Of a stretch of DNA of 64,000 bases, positions 10,405-22,329 are shown piece after piece. The stretch lies in assembly GCA_022605425.2 (NCBI GenBank), contig CM061247.1:1413501-1477500 (forward strand). Reading direction: 5' to 3'. Under the pieces are notes generated by a model. It did not search any database. It was not told where the DNA came from and was given only the letters and a program-made list of their open reading frames with translations. Made by a program: the position numbers and the translations under genes. Position 1 is the first letter of the stretch; every line of letters starts with the position of its first letter. This DNA comes from Hamiltosporidium tvaerminnensis. Taxonomy: Eukaryota > Microsporidia > Dubosqiidae.

Positions 10405-10455
10405 TACGAAATAACGGGGGTTCTATTGGACATGGGGGGTTTATCGGCCCGTGAC
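10405..10455 (-). repeat. Right terminal inverted repeat
   Basis: Ends GGCCCGTGAC; reverse complement of the left end with a few indels. Confidence 0.85.
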
Positions 10456-12620
10456 AATAAATTTATTTAATAAAATTCTGGGTTAAAATATTTTTAACAT
10501 TTTTAAATGTTTTCTTCTACCTCTTTAACCACTATTGTCTCTTATTCCAAATCCGAATCTTCATTTATGTTATTGGTCGGTTCCTCTAAAGTGGTTCCTC
10601 TTTGTGAAATAAAGGGTGCTTTATTTTTCGGTTTAAAATTCCTTACAACATCTTCCTCTGTTTTCGCTTCTTTTAAAGGGGGTATTGGTTCCTCATGCAT
10701 CTCTGCTCTCATAATAACACCCATTGACGCTCTCTCCCAGCTCTCTTCGGCATTTAGTCCTGACTCAAGTCCTCTTCGTCGATCAAAGTAAATTGTTTCG
10801 ACTGTCTTCTTAAGTACTATAGACTGAATGTATGCCTCTACATTCATGGGTATTTCTAGTCTTTTAATATGAGAATTATGGTATTTTGTCACTAATGTCC
10901 CAGGTCATGGCATAAGGGATTATCTCAACACTACACTTATAAATAAGGCCCAACTCATTGGCTAGCAGGTCATACTTCCTAAGTTTTTCAGTTTCAACTA
11001 TTTGAAGTGAATCTTGGGAAGTGATTCCTACTTCAATGAGTGTTATCTTATTCTTCTTCTTATCTAAAATAAATATGTCGGGTCTGTTATTCCGAATTTT
11101 AACATCAGTTTTAATTCTGGTGTCCACTCTTATCTCTGCATACTCATTATCAAGAATTTCTTGAACTGAGTGACTCCTAATTCGTTTAGAGGACTTAAAC
11201 ATATATCTATTTAAGAGAAGTAAGTGTAGGCATCTAACCACTTCATTATGCCGTCTGGCGTAGTCATGGCCTAGCATTTTTTCACATCGAGTTTCTAGAT
11301 GATCTACAGTCTTACCAGACTTCCCGCAGTGTTGACACACACCATCTGCTCCCCAGAATACATTTCTATCCTGAATATAGCAGAACACTGCTTCATCACG
11401 CGGCCTAAAATTTTCTCTCTTTAACCATCTTGAAGAGTCACTAACACTCACAAGCTCATTTTTTCTTGCATTATATAACTTTGAATGTAGTTTTCGTTTT
11501 TCTATTTCGTTATATAGTTTTGCAAGTTGAGCTTTTTCTAAACTTTTCTTAGTGACTTCTTCTACCAACCTGTACTTTACTTTTAAGAAGCCTTTTATTA
11601 GTGCAAGATGGGTTTTATTGTTAGTCTCCACCTTGAGGATTGCTGCTCTTCTAGTTGATATTTCTTTACTTTTTTCCAGACAATCCAAGAGTTGCAGAAG
11701 CATATGTTCGCTTCGCAACTCAACACTATAAAGGCCTCTTCCAATTCAGTTGTAGGAAGATACAAACGCTCTTTACATCTTGGGCAAAGATGTATCTTAT
11801 TCTTCACCAACACCGCACGCACTGCATCATCTAACTTAGAGAAGTCAGCCGGTTCAAGTCGAAGTACTCCTATGTGATAGTTGATTAACGATATCGCATG
11901 TTTATTAATTTCAGAAAATAAATTTTTTGCATTTAATCTAGTGTGACAAAGTCTTTCAACTCTTGATATAAGTTTGCTCTGTACTTCTTCAAATGAGCTA
12001 CGTGTTGGGATTCCTCTGCTATCTTCTATTATTCCTAAATATTTGTAAACATTAACACCTTCTAAAAAATTAGCAGTATCTTCACAACACGTATCATTTG
12101 TGGCTGACTTCTCTTTGTTAATCTCTGAGCCAATCTCCTTTTAAAATTCCTTTGCCTCGCCTGTCATAGCACTCAATGTGGAGCTGTCTTTTGCGAGGAG
12201 CTTTAGATCATCAATAAACAAGAGATGATTAGTAGAATAGGATTCTGCATCTGTTTGTACTGTCACCTTTGTGTATTTTTTCAGCTTTCGGCTCAATAGA
12301 TCCCTACACTAACAAACAATAATGGTGACAGACTATCTTCTTGCAGCATCTTTTCTTAATATTTTTCTGCATGATTTTTTGAGGCCCTACTGATATATCA
12401 ATTTTCCATTTTGATATAATTACCTTAATAAATTTCAGGATACAATCAGGTAAATTAAGGTTTTCAATGCATTGAGTTAAATAAGCATGATCTATTGAAT
12501 CTAAGCTTTTTTAACATCAATCCATGTTGCTTTAAGATTGTTTCCATACTCTTATTTAAGGAAATGTTAAATAGAGCCTGCTCTTTCGCTCCTTGCACAG
12601 AAACTAATAAATACAGTTAT
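10446..12620 (-). mobile_element. Non-LTR retrotransposon, restriction-like-endonuclease type, 5'-truncated
   Basis: On the minus strand, in order from high to low coordinates: GAKEQALFN (about 12600), the palm motif-A region TWIDVKKA (about 12520), a B-like motif QEDSLSPLLF (about 12330), the catalytic FIDD (12207-12218), a thumb region, a C-x2-C-x8-H-x4-C zinc motif (CQHCGKSGKTVDHLETRC, about 11290-11345), and an endonuclease core (RPDIFILDKKKNK, then LIEVG, about 11030-11090). The order RT, CCHC, PD-type nuclease is that of R2/R4/Dong-group elements. The 3' end is TTTTATTAAATAA with no long poly(A). The 5' part before the RT is missing. Confidence 0.8.
10507..12620 (-). pseudogene. Reverse transcriptase/endonuclease ORF of the non-LTR element, frameshifted
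   Basis: The frame is broken several times: after VKKA at about 12507, between the B-like motif and FIDD (about 12300), near 11735, and at about 10890 where two bases are missing relative to the copy at 46474. The longest open piece is 10876-11718 (280 residues: zinc motif plus nuclease). The last piece, from 10892 downwards, carries the acidic tail that in the other copy ends in VVEENR and a stop. Confidence 0.75.
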
Positions 12621-12859
12621 CATGTGAAACACTATATATGATTAGCAAATAAAGTGTTTGTTATTTAATAAGGTTCTTTCTTGCATAGACGATACAATGC
12701 ATGTGGTGTGGAGTTTGATAGGATTTATCTATATATACAGGGTATCGGACATTTTTATCTTATTAGACCAGAACTTAGAAGCGGTCTTTAATATTTTAAA
12801 TTGTGATTTATGAAATCCGCTTGAAAATCTTTGATTGATGCAAATGAAAAAAAAGTATA

Positions 12860-13795
12860 TATTGTAATTGGGGCAATTTTAAAAGTCAAAAATAATAATA
12901 AAACCCATCTTGCATCGATAAAAGACGACCTTAACGTAAAATATATGATAGAAAGAAAGTTTGAGGTAGGACTAATAGAGGAATTTTAATGTGTAGTTTT
13001 ATATAGCAAAATAGAAATACTAACTAAGTCAAGGCCATGATAAAAATAATAAGCTATTTAATATTATTTTTCCCACAGAAAGGCATAAAAAAGGATGCAT
13101 CAGGGTGCTTGATCTATGAGTTTTTTTTTCATATCTCGATATATAAAAGTACTGTTAAGAGTAGAGGGGAGTTCTCCTGTATTTTAATATAAAATGATAA
13201 AACAATAAAGTATTTTCCATTTCGATGTAAAATATTACACCAAAATGACTATATCAGACGACATAATAAATGAGTTAGATGCCTACGCTCGTTTATTCTA
13301 AATTGATACGAATTTAAGCCTAACAGATGATATAGGAGTCATTCAGTTCAGAAAATTTAGACGACGAGTATGTGATATTTAGGCAGATGCCTTGATCAAA
13401 ATCCTCTCAATGCCAGATTAATTGACACGATATGCTTATTTAAGATAAAGCCTAAATATAAAAACGCTGGTTTAGGCGGAACTACACCCAAGATTTACTT
13501 CAAATTTCGAAACTAAAAAGTTTAGAATCTATTGTTTTTAATCCAATAATTTATGTCTTGTTTATACGATTAGTATTGAGACAATCTTCTTTTGATAATC
13601 TAGGTGGTGTTGAGAAAAATACCATAATAAATACTTTAAAAAGACTTCTGATACTTATGAAAAAAAAGACATACAATCAGTTCATACAGCTCAAAAAGAC
13701 AAACGAAACAGTTTCCTTTGATCTACCTATAAATCTTGAACAAATACCCAGGATTTTAGGAATGAATATTTCTTATTCAATACGATGAAATGATA
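12860..13795 (+). mobile_element. Strongly decayed second non-LTR copy, opposite strand
   Basis: Blocks match the 46474-47400 copy at the DNA level: AATAATAATAAAACCCATCTTGCA (from about 12891), GAGTTAGATGCCTAC (about 13271) followed by AGGAGTCATTCAGTTC (about 13336), and AACGAAACAGTTTCCTTTGATC (about 13702). No frame survives. The 5' end faces the 5' end of the 10446-12620 copy, so the two are head to head. A 76-residue ORF at 13558-13788 is a remnant of this copy. Confidence 0.65.
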
Positions 13796-14131
13796 GCAGA
13801 ACGTCTATACACGTTTAAAAATTTTTATGAACGAATAAAACAATATTTTCTAAAAAAATCTGCAAAATATTGGCCTTAAGATATAATTTGTATGTTTAAT
13901 TACGATATAACATATCTATATAAAGGTATCAAATATAAAAAAATTTCAAATAGACCAAGGAAAGAAGTAGAAAAAAATAATCACCGAGTAATTTATCCAG
14001 AATTGAATAAATTTATTTCGAATCGAAATTATTTGCAAAATTATAAATTTTTAATTTTTTCGTTACAAATTGAAACAACTAGAAAAAATAATTAAAAAAG
14101 GGTCAAAATTTATTTTAATCCAAGTCTAAAT
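13796..14131. other. Spacer downstream of kinase 1
   Basis: A 67-residue ORF (13892-14095) has no recognisable features. The stretch next to the kinase stop (AAAATAAATTTTG on the minus strand) resembles the sequence just after kinase 3 at 44980. Confidence 0.4.
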
Positions 14132-15374
14132 CTATTCTTCGGCTTGATAATTTTCGTTTCTATAAAAGAAATCAAGATACTCTATTCTATCTAATTGTGT
14201 CATGAATTGAATTGGTTTGAGAGTTCGATCGGATTCTACATATAAAAATCTTTTTTTTGTAATTTGTTTGAAGCCCAGGTCTAGGTTACTGTGCGAATCG
14301 CGATTTTCAGTAAGATTTAATTTTTTAGCTTTACTAGTATAGCGTAGCGATGTTAGTATATGACAACAACAAAGAATTTCTACCGCTCTTTTACTTTTTA
14401 TGTTAATCGTTAATTTTTTATCTTTTTTGATTATAGATCCGGTTTCTGTCTCTATCGTGAAGTCTTCTAATTTCCCAAAGCAAAACATTTTATCATATAA
14501 GAAATCAAAATATGCTGATAAAAGCAAACTTTCAACAGAAGGTCTGTTCATCGGATTATATTCAATACATTCTAAAAACATATTATTAGATTCACTATCT
14601 GAAATGGGTATAAAGGTTTCAAATTTATAATTAAATTCTTGAAATATGAAATAAGTTAAAATACCAAATGAATATATATCAGACTTCTCATCATATTCTA
14701 TAGATTGTTTTAATTCGGGTGAATATACTTCGTATTCTTCAAGTGCAGACGGAGAAATATTATTGAAAGGAAAATCTAATCTTGATTTATAGCAAGCCAA
14801 TCCAAAATCACAAATTTTTATATTTAAATTTTCGTCTATTAAAATATTGTTGTTTTTTAAATCATTATGAATAATTTTATTTAGTTTTAAATAATATAAT
14901 GCATCTATAATCTGTTTAATAATGATTTTTTTATCGAAAATCGATAGAAAGTTTCTTTTAACGTATCCCAACAGATCATATTCAAAAAAATCCATTTCTA
15001 AATAATAAAAAAACCTGTTAGAAAATAATCTTCCGGATATAATATTCGGGTGATTTAATTTTTCTAGAATAGATATTTCGTTCATTATTTGTGCAAAGAG
15101 AAATGGTTCTTTGATAAAGACTTTCAAGGCAATGGGTTTTACCAAAGAGAAACGCGATGCTTTAAATAGTTTCCCATATGTACCTTCGATAATGAATCCA
15201 ATATCATAATAGTAATCTTCATTTAATATGGCAACTATTTGTCTGATCTGTTCTTGTTTTAATGTTTCATTACTATCTATCTTCACTGTCCTCTGAAAAA
15301 TATATTGACGCGCAGTAGGTTTTGATCAACAGAATAACCAATAATATCCCAAAATTTGACGAAAAACACTTCAT
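14132..15374 (-). CDS. Secreted-type protein kinase (paralogue 1), frameshift after the signal peptide
   Basis: The kinase frame (14132-15286) opens without an ATG; its first usable codon is GTG, unlikely in a eukaryote. One base out of frame, an ATG at 15372-15374 starts a 33-residue peptide with a good signal sequence (FGILLVILLIKTYC) that stops at 15273. Paralogue 3 has the same order (GILLVLLTNKIYC, then the kinase), so a one-base indel near 15275-15300 splits this gene. The kinase itself looks active: glycine loop IEGTYGKLF, ALKVF lysine, HNDLKNNN catalytic loop with N replacing the usual R of HRD, CDFG, and YSPE. A private tail follows (CCCHILTSLRYTSK, then LDRIEYLDFFYRN). A CCC motif precedes the ATG (reverse strand, 15381-15383). 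Either a recent frameshift or a sequence error. Kinase assignment is firm; secretion is inference. Confidence 0.8.
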
Positions 15375-18300
15375 TTTTGTGGGTAAATTGTACTGGCAAA
15401 TATATATGTAAAAATCGCTTATCTTATCAGGGTTATCTAAACTATTTTGAGGAAAAAATATTTTATCAACAATTTAATATAGATATGAAAGATTTTTTTG
15501 AAAATAATATACAATCTATTAAATTTATGATGTGTGAAATTCAGAAGAATTTTTGTTTCAAAAAGCTTAATAAGATTTTATGATTCTTTTTCTATGATTT
15601 TCGTTCTTGAATCAAAAAAATTACTATAGGAAAAATAGTTCCGATTAAAATGAGATTATTATTACCGTATAACATACGTAATATGGTTTTATCAAAAACA
15701 TAGAGATAGAGGGATATAAAATTGACCGAATCTATACGATAAAAAACATTATTTTTTGCAGTGAAGAAATCATTTCGTTTAGGAGAACTAACAAAAACAA
15801 ACTATTTTATGTCTGTAATTTTAGCTTTGCTTTTTTTGTAAATTATTTAATTTTATGTTAAATTTAGGCGTTTGAAATATCTTATTCCGAAGGAAGATAG
15901 TCATTTTACTGGTTAGTATCTCTGTATATTTCTATTTGCCTATGAAGCTGTATAAGAAATACAAGCTTGAAATAAAGATCAAGACAAGAAATGCCTATTC
16001 TAGATGTTTGTGTCGTGATGGAAGAATCCAACTTTCTTTTTTTATCGCTTTAGCTATTTTACACATTACTAAATCATATCCTTAATTCTACTAAAAGCAT
16101 TCAATACTTTGGTTTTTTGTTAAGTCTTGGCGCTACATACATCAGTGAATATTTAGACATTCTTAATAGGCTTTGGAAATGTGCTATAAATAACGAATAA
16201 GCTAATATTGCCTCATGTTTATTATAGGAACGATTACGTATCTTTTTTAGAAACATTAGAATGTGCATAAATTTTATTAAATTATTCAAGTTATTAAGTA
16301 GAATGGATCTAGTTGTATAGTTGATAAATTTAAAAGAATTCAGAATCAAAGTTTATGTTTATTAAAAATCGAGGTTTTACTATAAGATAAGCAAATAAAT
16401 CCAGTAAAATACTATTGTGTAATAATATGTCTCTAACACAAATTTTGGACTGTAAATATGAATAAAATAGAAAAATAGTTCCCAAGCGTTACCCGAAGAA
16501 AAGACAAGTATTTTTCTTCTAAAACCGAGATAGCAGAAACGCGAATGAAGAATAAAAAAATTGACTTTTATTTATAAATTATTTTCCTTTTTTAAGAGAA
16601 AAAAACATTTTTTTGTATATAGATATTTGCAAAGTGTTTAACGATGTGAAAAACTGTACTTCATGATAAAATTAAATATGTAAACCAATAATATAAAAGA
16701 ACTTACTGCAGAAGAAGAAACCTAAAAAAAATCAGCGACAAAATGAAAACAAAGCAGATTTAACAATAGTAGACAGGGAAGTGTATTTTGTGTAAAAATA
16801 CAAGTTACAAAACTTGATTTTGGATTTCATAGAATGTAAATAGGTGTTAAAATCATCAAATTTTAATTATTTTTTTTCTTAAATCGAAAATCCTAATGAG
16901 TAATTCTATTTTTTAAAACTCTTTTGACATCTTTTAGAATTATGATTCGGACTAGAAAGTCTTGTACAAACACTTAAGAATAATTAGAAAATACATAAAG
17001 TCATTTTACTGTTCTTGTTAGAAGGCTATAAAATATTAGATTTCAATGATAAATCTGATGTTTATTTTTCATTAAGAACATCGATTTTATAATTTTAATT
17101 TTAAATAAGAACAATATTTTGGTAATTATACAATTTTTATCAACATAGTTTCTAGAACAACAAAAAGATACATAAAAAAAGTGTTACTGGCTGATTGGTT
17201 CTTTTTAGAACATAAAAACAGTTTAACTGTTTTCAGCTTTGAAAAGCCAAGACTTTCTTTGCTACTTATATGTTTCTATATGTAAATTTACCAAAATCAC
17301 TATCTAAAAATTATAGTTCTAGTTCAAATAAAATACAGAAAACAAAATAAAATACTCAAAATAGAGTCAAGCTAAGTATAGAATATTGATACTAAACTAT
17401 TACTTGAAAGGTATACACAAAAATAATTACTTAAAATATGGCTTGTAGGAAAAAAAAATCGCAGTGTGTATAACATTTATTCTTTAAAACAAGACGCAAT
17501 CAAGAATTCGGATTTATATTTTTTTTATGCCAATAAACATTTTCATGAATACTTAATTTTGGTTTCATTAAGATTCATCCTTAAAAAAGCAGCTAAAAGG
17601 TCTTGAGTTCTTAGAATCAATTTCTAAACATTTTTTTACAAACATATAAATTTGCTATAATTGTGCTTTTTTACTTGAATGATAAACCATAATGTTTAAT
17701 TTCCCGATATTTGGAGGGTTCGGTATAACTCACATTATATAACCGTCAAAATATAGAATATTCATAATTAAAAATTGCTTTTTAAAACATGGGATCTGAT
17801 TTTCTTTACTGAACTATAAAAACTAAAGATTTTTGTGGTATAATAATGCAACAAACATACAAGTATAATTCTAATGAAAAAAAAATCAATCCTTAAACCG
17901 TTTATGATCATTATTATGTGTAGCTTCTAGAAAATTTTACATTTAATTGTATACCTCAATGCTAAAAACTGTAAGAAATAATTCATTTTTTGAATTCAAG
18001 ACTATTTACGACATATTATTTAAATACATAGCATCATATTTACAAAATCATTAGATATAGCCAGGAAAATTCTAATTGTCTAGGCAAGAAAAAGCAAAGG
18101 CACAATTTCGTTTTTAAAAACGATTTTTTCGGTTTTAGATAATTAAAGATAACTTGTCGTAGAATGCTCAGAATTTAAAGAATAATTAACAGAACAAAAA
18201 AACCAACAAATGAATAATATGAAATAGTTTAAATTTCTATCTTAGATACTTTTTTTGTGAATCTGACAATTAAAGATTACTTTTAACAATAATATGGTTT

Positions 18301-18447
18301 TTATATCGTTATATTAATATGCTAAAGACATTGACGTTATATTATTGTCTGGGAAAATCGGGTTTCTGCTAAAACAACCTATTTTGTTCAAATGAATAAA
18401 AAAATACATTTAAATCGCATGTTTATATTTTAGACTAAAATATCTTT
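15375..18447. other. Gene-poor decayed stretch
   Basis: About 3 kb of AT-rich sequence full of stops in all frames. Short ORFs (for example 16101-16349 minus) show no motif. I see no RNA gene or repeat boundary. Confidence 0.5.
15381..15383 (-). promoter_or_regulatory. CCC motif before the out-of-frame signal-peptide ATG of kinase 1
   Basis: TTACCCACAAAA precedes the ATG at 15374 on the minus strand. It supports that ATG as the original start. Confidence 0.45.
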
Positions 18448-19168
18448 TTCAAAAGTATCACCTCATTTTTAAAATAGTGGCATAATTTATTTTTGCTTTT
18501 ATGACTTAAAAGTACTTCTAGCTTTTAAATCAAACTGCCCCAAAGACTGTATCAATATCCCCCACAATACCTACCTCTCATGGCTTTTAATCTACCAGGT
18601 GGGTAAAACCTAATTAATAGGCGAGGCAGTTGGCCGGAATTCGTTAATTTCCTGCTGCATGGAGTGTGATTGAAGGCCGAAGCTCCCCTGGGCTCCCCCA
18701 TGACTATGCAGCATTCCCACTTACTCTACACTTTCCGAATCTGATAAACTTCTAGCTAAGATTTATTTTAAAGACTTATATAGGGTCTACATAGACAGCG
18801 CAATGAAATACAACAGGTATATCCTGCTACTTAGCTCGTCCGGCTTACAACGATTTTATTTTTTATATCTCCCAGGCGCTAAGTATTCTTACCCGAGTAA
18901 TCAAGGCTAGGTTCCTATGCTTTATCATGACAATTACCTACATGTTTGGTTGAATTTGCAATCTATTTATATAAAAACTACATAATATATTTTTAGAAAA
19001 AGTTTCGCCATTTCGTAGATCTCTCCTCCTCATAACAACTCCTATAGAACAACCGAAGATGTAGTGTGGTTTTATTCCCACCAAAAATCCAAACAATGAT
19101 CTCACACCAAGTTCACACTCTCGTTGCCAAACAGAAAGTTTTTTATGATGTTATCCTCTCTCCACTGC
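18448..19168 (-). mobile_element. 0.7-kb retroposon, copy A
   Basis: Read on the minus strand it begins near GTGGAGAGAGGATAAC and ends ...GCCACTATTTTAAAAATG. It shares long blocks with copies B-E, including CCTATTAATTAGGTT, ATGCTGCATAGTC and the segment around AACCACACTACATCTTCGGT. It is clearly more GC-rich than its surroundings. This copy is the oldest-looking, with many indels. No clear target-site duplication. Confidence 0.85.
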
Positions 19169-20897
19169 TGCCAATTATATATATAATATTTACTTATTAC
19201 TATTTATGAAATATTAATAAAAATTTAAAATTTTTTTGTGTGAACTTACAAAATTTTATTTGATATTTTTCGTCTTTGTTAAAAACGTTGATATATTTAG
19301 AATAATTACAGATATATATCGATTTGACACATCTAAAAGCATTACAAACCAATGCAGATTAAATTTTATAATTAGATTGAATCTTTAACGATTTCAATAT
19401 CATTTATTGAAATTTTTACAAATTTGAAATAAAAGTTTGAAGGATTCAAAAAACGAAATCAATAATTTTTTGTTACTGTGATTAGAATTTTGTAAACATT
19501 ATATTATAATCGTCATTTTCATTTATATGTAGTTAAGACTATTCATTCTTGTATTTTACTAATAAAAATTAAATATTTGAAGAGACGAGGGCTATTTATT
19601 TTCAAAGCTTCACATATGTATATGATCTAATATTTTTCTTTAACATTGTAAATATTTTTTTTTCATATAGGTTTTCAATGATATATAAATTGAGCCAGCG
19701 TCAAATCTGCGAAAAGCTTAAATAATTTTTTAAATGAATTTGGATTAGAATTCTTTTATTAACTGCATTAAAAACTTCATCGGAAAAGTTCCAAACTTAG
19801 CATATTAGAAAAATTATCTATTATTTTCTTATTTGTATTCATACAGTTTCGTTACCAGTAATTCATGATAAAAGAATAAATCTCGACCTTTCTATGATCG
19901 AGTAAAATGCCCCTACGGCGGCGACGAATTACCTCAAATGGTTATAAGTTTTGGATTTACGACACCAATAATAGTGCGCTGATTAGGAATATGACACTTA
20001 TGATTCTTTCATAAATCTTACACACCCAATAATTGTGTGTAGAAGTAGAAAATGAAACAATTTAAAAGGTTTGATTAGCTATAAAAATATTTGCACCAAA
20101 TATTCTTAAAAAATTTTTTTACTTGTTTTATTGAATCATAAAAGAAGCATTTATATCTATATGTTGTTCTTATAGTTTTGATTTTTACTATAGGATTCAA
20201 TGTAATAAATTTAGAATGATTTTTAAGCTTTTTTTTATTAAAACATAAACAAATATATGCTATGATTAATGTTGCTTGTTTTTCACAGTGTAATTTATTT
20301 ATATCCTTAATTATAATTGCATAACAGATTTTGTTTGGATAGTCCCATGAATTTTCATAACTGATTGAATTAAAATATTTTTTAAATATTATCTTGAGAG
20401 TTATATACCGATGAATTCACCTATGCAACAATCAGAAAAAAACCTTTTTTTAAAACAAAGAAAATGTTTCAGGAATACTCCACGAGAAAGAACGCAAAAT
20501 GTGATTAAAATAGATAGTAAACAGAAAAATAAACGTAGATGCTGTGATAAAGCTCTGAAAATATTGAAGGCATGGAAATCAGCAGAGGAAAATATCTAAA
20601 GTAGAAAAGATCCTGAATTTTTATTAAGACCGTACCCAGGGTCTCTAAAATTGCAGATATGAAATGCTACTAAAATACACAGGTAAACAGATCAGGCAAG
20701 GGTATTAAGACCAAACTGAAAATATTTAAAATTATAGCGCAGCTAATTAAGTTTAAGAAGATAATGAACTTTATTTTTACTTTTTTCTTATGTAAATTCA
20801 AATTTATTTCAAGAAACTTAAAAGCTGCTTTAGTATATTCTACCAGCTTTTTATCAAATAATTAATTTCGGATGTTTTTTCTACAATTTATTTGAGG
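19169..20897. other. Intergenic, no supported gene
   Basis: AT-rich. A 62-residue lysine/arginine-rich ORF at 20411-20599 (plus) has no homologue I recognise and may be chance. Confidence 0.4.
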
Positions 20898-22124
20898 CTA
20901 ATTAGAAATTTCGCATTCTGCTTGATATTTTTTGTTTCTATAAAAGAAATCAAGATACTCTATTCTATCTAATTGAGGCATGAATTGAATGGGCTTAAAA
21001 ATACCATCAGATTCTACATATAGAAATCTTTTGGTTGTAATTTGATTAAAAGAATTATTATTTGCGGATCTACAATTTTCTTTGAGATTTAATTCTTTGG
21101 ACATGCTAATGTACAATGGGGATGTCAAAATGTGACAGCAACAGTAAACATCAACAGTTGCTTTATTTTTTATATTAATTCCTAATGTTTTATCATGTTT
21201 AATTATAGAACAGAATCCGGTTTCAATTATAAAATCTTTTAATTTTCCAAAACAAAACATTTCTTCGTATAAAAAATCAAAATATCTAGACAAAAGCAAA
21301 CTATCAGCAGATGGTCTGTTTTTTGGATCCAATTCCTTACATTTCAAAAACATATTATGGGATTCAGTATCGGTAATAGGCTTGTACGTCTCAAATTTAT
21401 AATTTATTTCATTGAATATGAAATAAACTAAAATACCAAATGAATATATATCGGATTTTTCGTCATATTCAATGGATTTTTTGAATTCAGGAGAATAAAA
21501 TTCAAATTTTTCAAGAATTGATAGTGAAAATTTTTTAAGAGGAAATATCAAATTTTCTTTTTTACAAGCGAACCCGAAATCGCAAATTTTTATGTTTAAT
21601 TTTTTATCTATTAAAATATTATTATTTTTTAAATCGTTATGAATCACATTATTACTTTTCAGATAAAACAATGCATCTAAAACCTGTTTTAAAATCATTT
21701 TTTTGTCGTTAATTGATAAAAAGAATGCGCGAACATACCTGAAGAGGTCAAATTCATAGAAATCCATTTCTAAATAATAGAAATAATTATTACAAAATAA
21801 TTTTCCTGATATAATATTTGGATGATTTAACTTTTCTAAAAAAGATATTTCCTTCATGATATCATTGAAAGAAAAAAATTCATCGGTATAGACCTTCAGA
21901 GCAACAAAATTGGGATGTGATAAGTGTCTGGCCCTAAATATTTTTCCATATCCCCCTTCTATAATAAATTTGATGTCAATATAATATTCTTCATATAGTA
22001 TCGTAACTATTTCTTTAATCTGTACCTGTTTTCTTTCTTCTTTATTTTCTTTAGAAATTGCATGATATGAATTTGAAGTGCAATAAATTTGAATTAACAG
22101 AGTTATCAATATAATTTCATTCAT
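20898..22124 (-). CDS. Secreted-type protein kinase (paralogue 2), intact
   Basis: A 408-residue kinase and the only uninterrupted member of the family here. Residues 1-16 (MNEIILITLLIQIYCT) form a signal peptide. Kinase features: glycine loop IIEGGYGKIF (54-63), VALKVY with Lys77, alpha-C Glu92, catalytic loop HNDLKNNN (162-169) with Asp164 and N163 in place of the usual Arg, CDFG (181-184), and YSPE in the activation segment. The catalytic residues are therefore all present. The private C-terminal tail holds CCCHILTSPLYISM and LDRIEYLDFFYRN, shared with paralogues 1 and 3. A CCC motif precedes the ATG (AACCCTTTAAGGG). Expected location: secretory pathway, possibly exported toward the host or the parasite surface. 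Substrate unknown. Copy B of the 0.7-kb retroposon lies about 210 bp upstream. Confidence 0.85.
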   Translation of the reverse strand: MNEIILITLLIQIYCTSNSYHAISKENKEERKQVQIKEIVTILYEEYYIDIKFIIEGGYGKIFRARHLSHPNFVALKVYTDEFFSFNDIMKEISFLEKLNHPNIISGKLFCNNYFYYLEMDFYEFDLFRYVRAFFLSINDKKMILKQVLDALFYLKSNNVIHNDLKNNNILIDKKLNIKICDFGFACKKENLIFPLKKFSLSILEKFEFYSPEFKKSIEYDEKSDIYSFGILVYFIFNEINYKFETYKPITDTESHNMFLKCKELDPKNRPSADSLLLSRYFDFLYEEMFCFGKLKDFIIETGFCSIIKHDKTLGINIKNKATVDVYCCCHILTSPLYISMSKELNLKENCRSANNNSFNQITTKRFLYVESDGIFKPIQFMPQLDRIEYLDFFYRNKKYQAECEISN

Positions 22125-22135
22125 TGAACTGAAGT

Positions 22136-22150
22136 ATCCCTTAAAGGGTT
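22136..22150 (-). promoter_or_regulatory. CCC/GGG palindromic motif before kinase 2
   Basis: On the minus strand AACCCTTTAAGGG lies about 12 bp before the ATG at 22124. Confidence 0.45.
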
Positions 22151-22329
22151 TATTTAGTTTATAAATATAATTGTAAAAAATCGAATATAATATTTTTATC
22201 AGGGCACTAAATTATTTCGGAACGCCAAAACTATCATAGTATCAAAATTAAACTGGACTTTTGATGAAGTCCGGATTGATTTTTTAGAATTTTTCCCTTA
22301 AATTATGAATACGTTATTTTTTACTAAAA

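Larger units (their letters stand above)
8225..10455 (+). mobile_element. Integrase-type DNA transposon with terminal inverted repeats
   Basis: A 2,231-bp element. The left end, GTCACGGGCC(A)ATAAAC, and the reverse complement of the right end, GTCACGGGCC(G)ATAAAC, match, and the similarity continues through ATGTCCAAT and CGTTATTTC for at least 45 bp with gaps. AATAAAT is present just outside both ends and may be the target-site duplication. The right subterminal region (about 10185-10440) repeats a G-rich unit near GGGGGTTCTATAAATCATT. The inside carries a broken integrase gene. TIRs plus a retroviral-type integrase with an HHCC zinc domain and no reverse transcriptase or LTRs fit Ginger/IS481EU-like DNA transposons. 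Exact family is inference. The right end abuts the 3' end of the non-LTR element. Confidence 0.8.

Noticed and set aside
15356-15583. 75-codon plus-strand ORF beside kinase 1
   Set aside because: It has no ATG at its listed start and overlaps the kinase signal-peptide region on the other strand.
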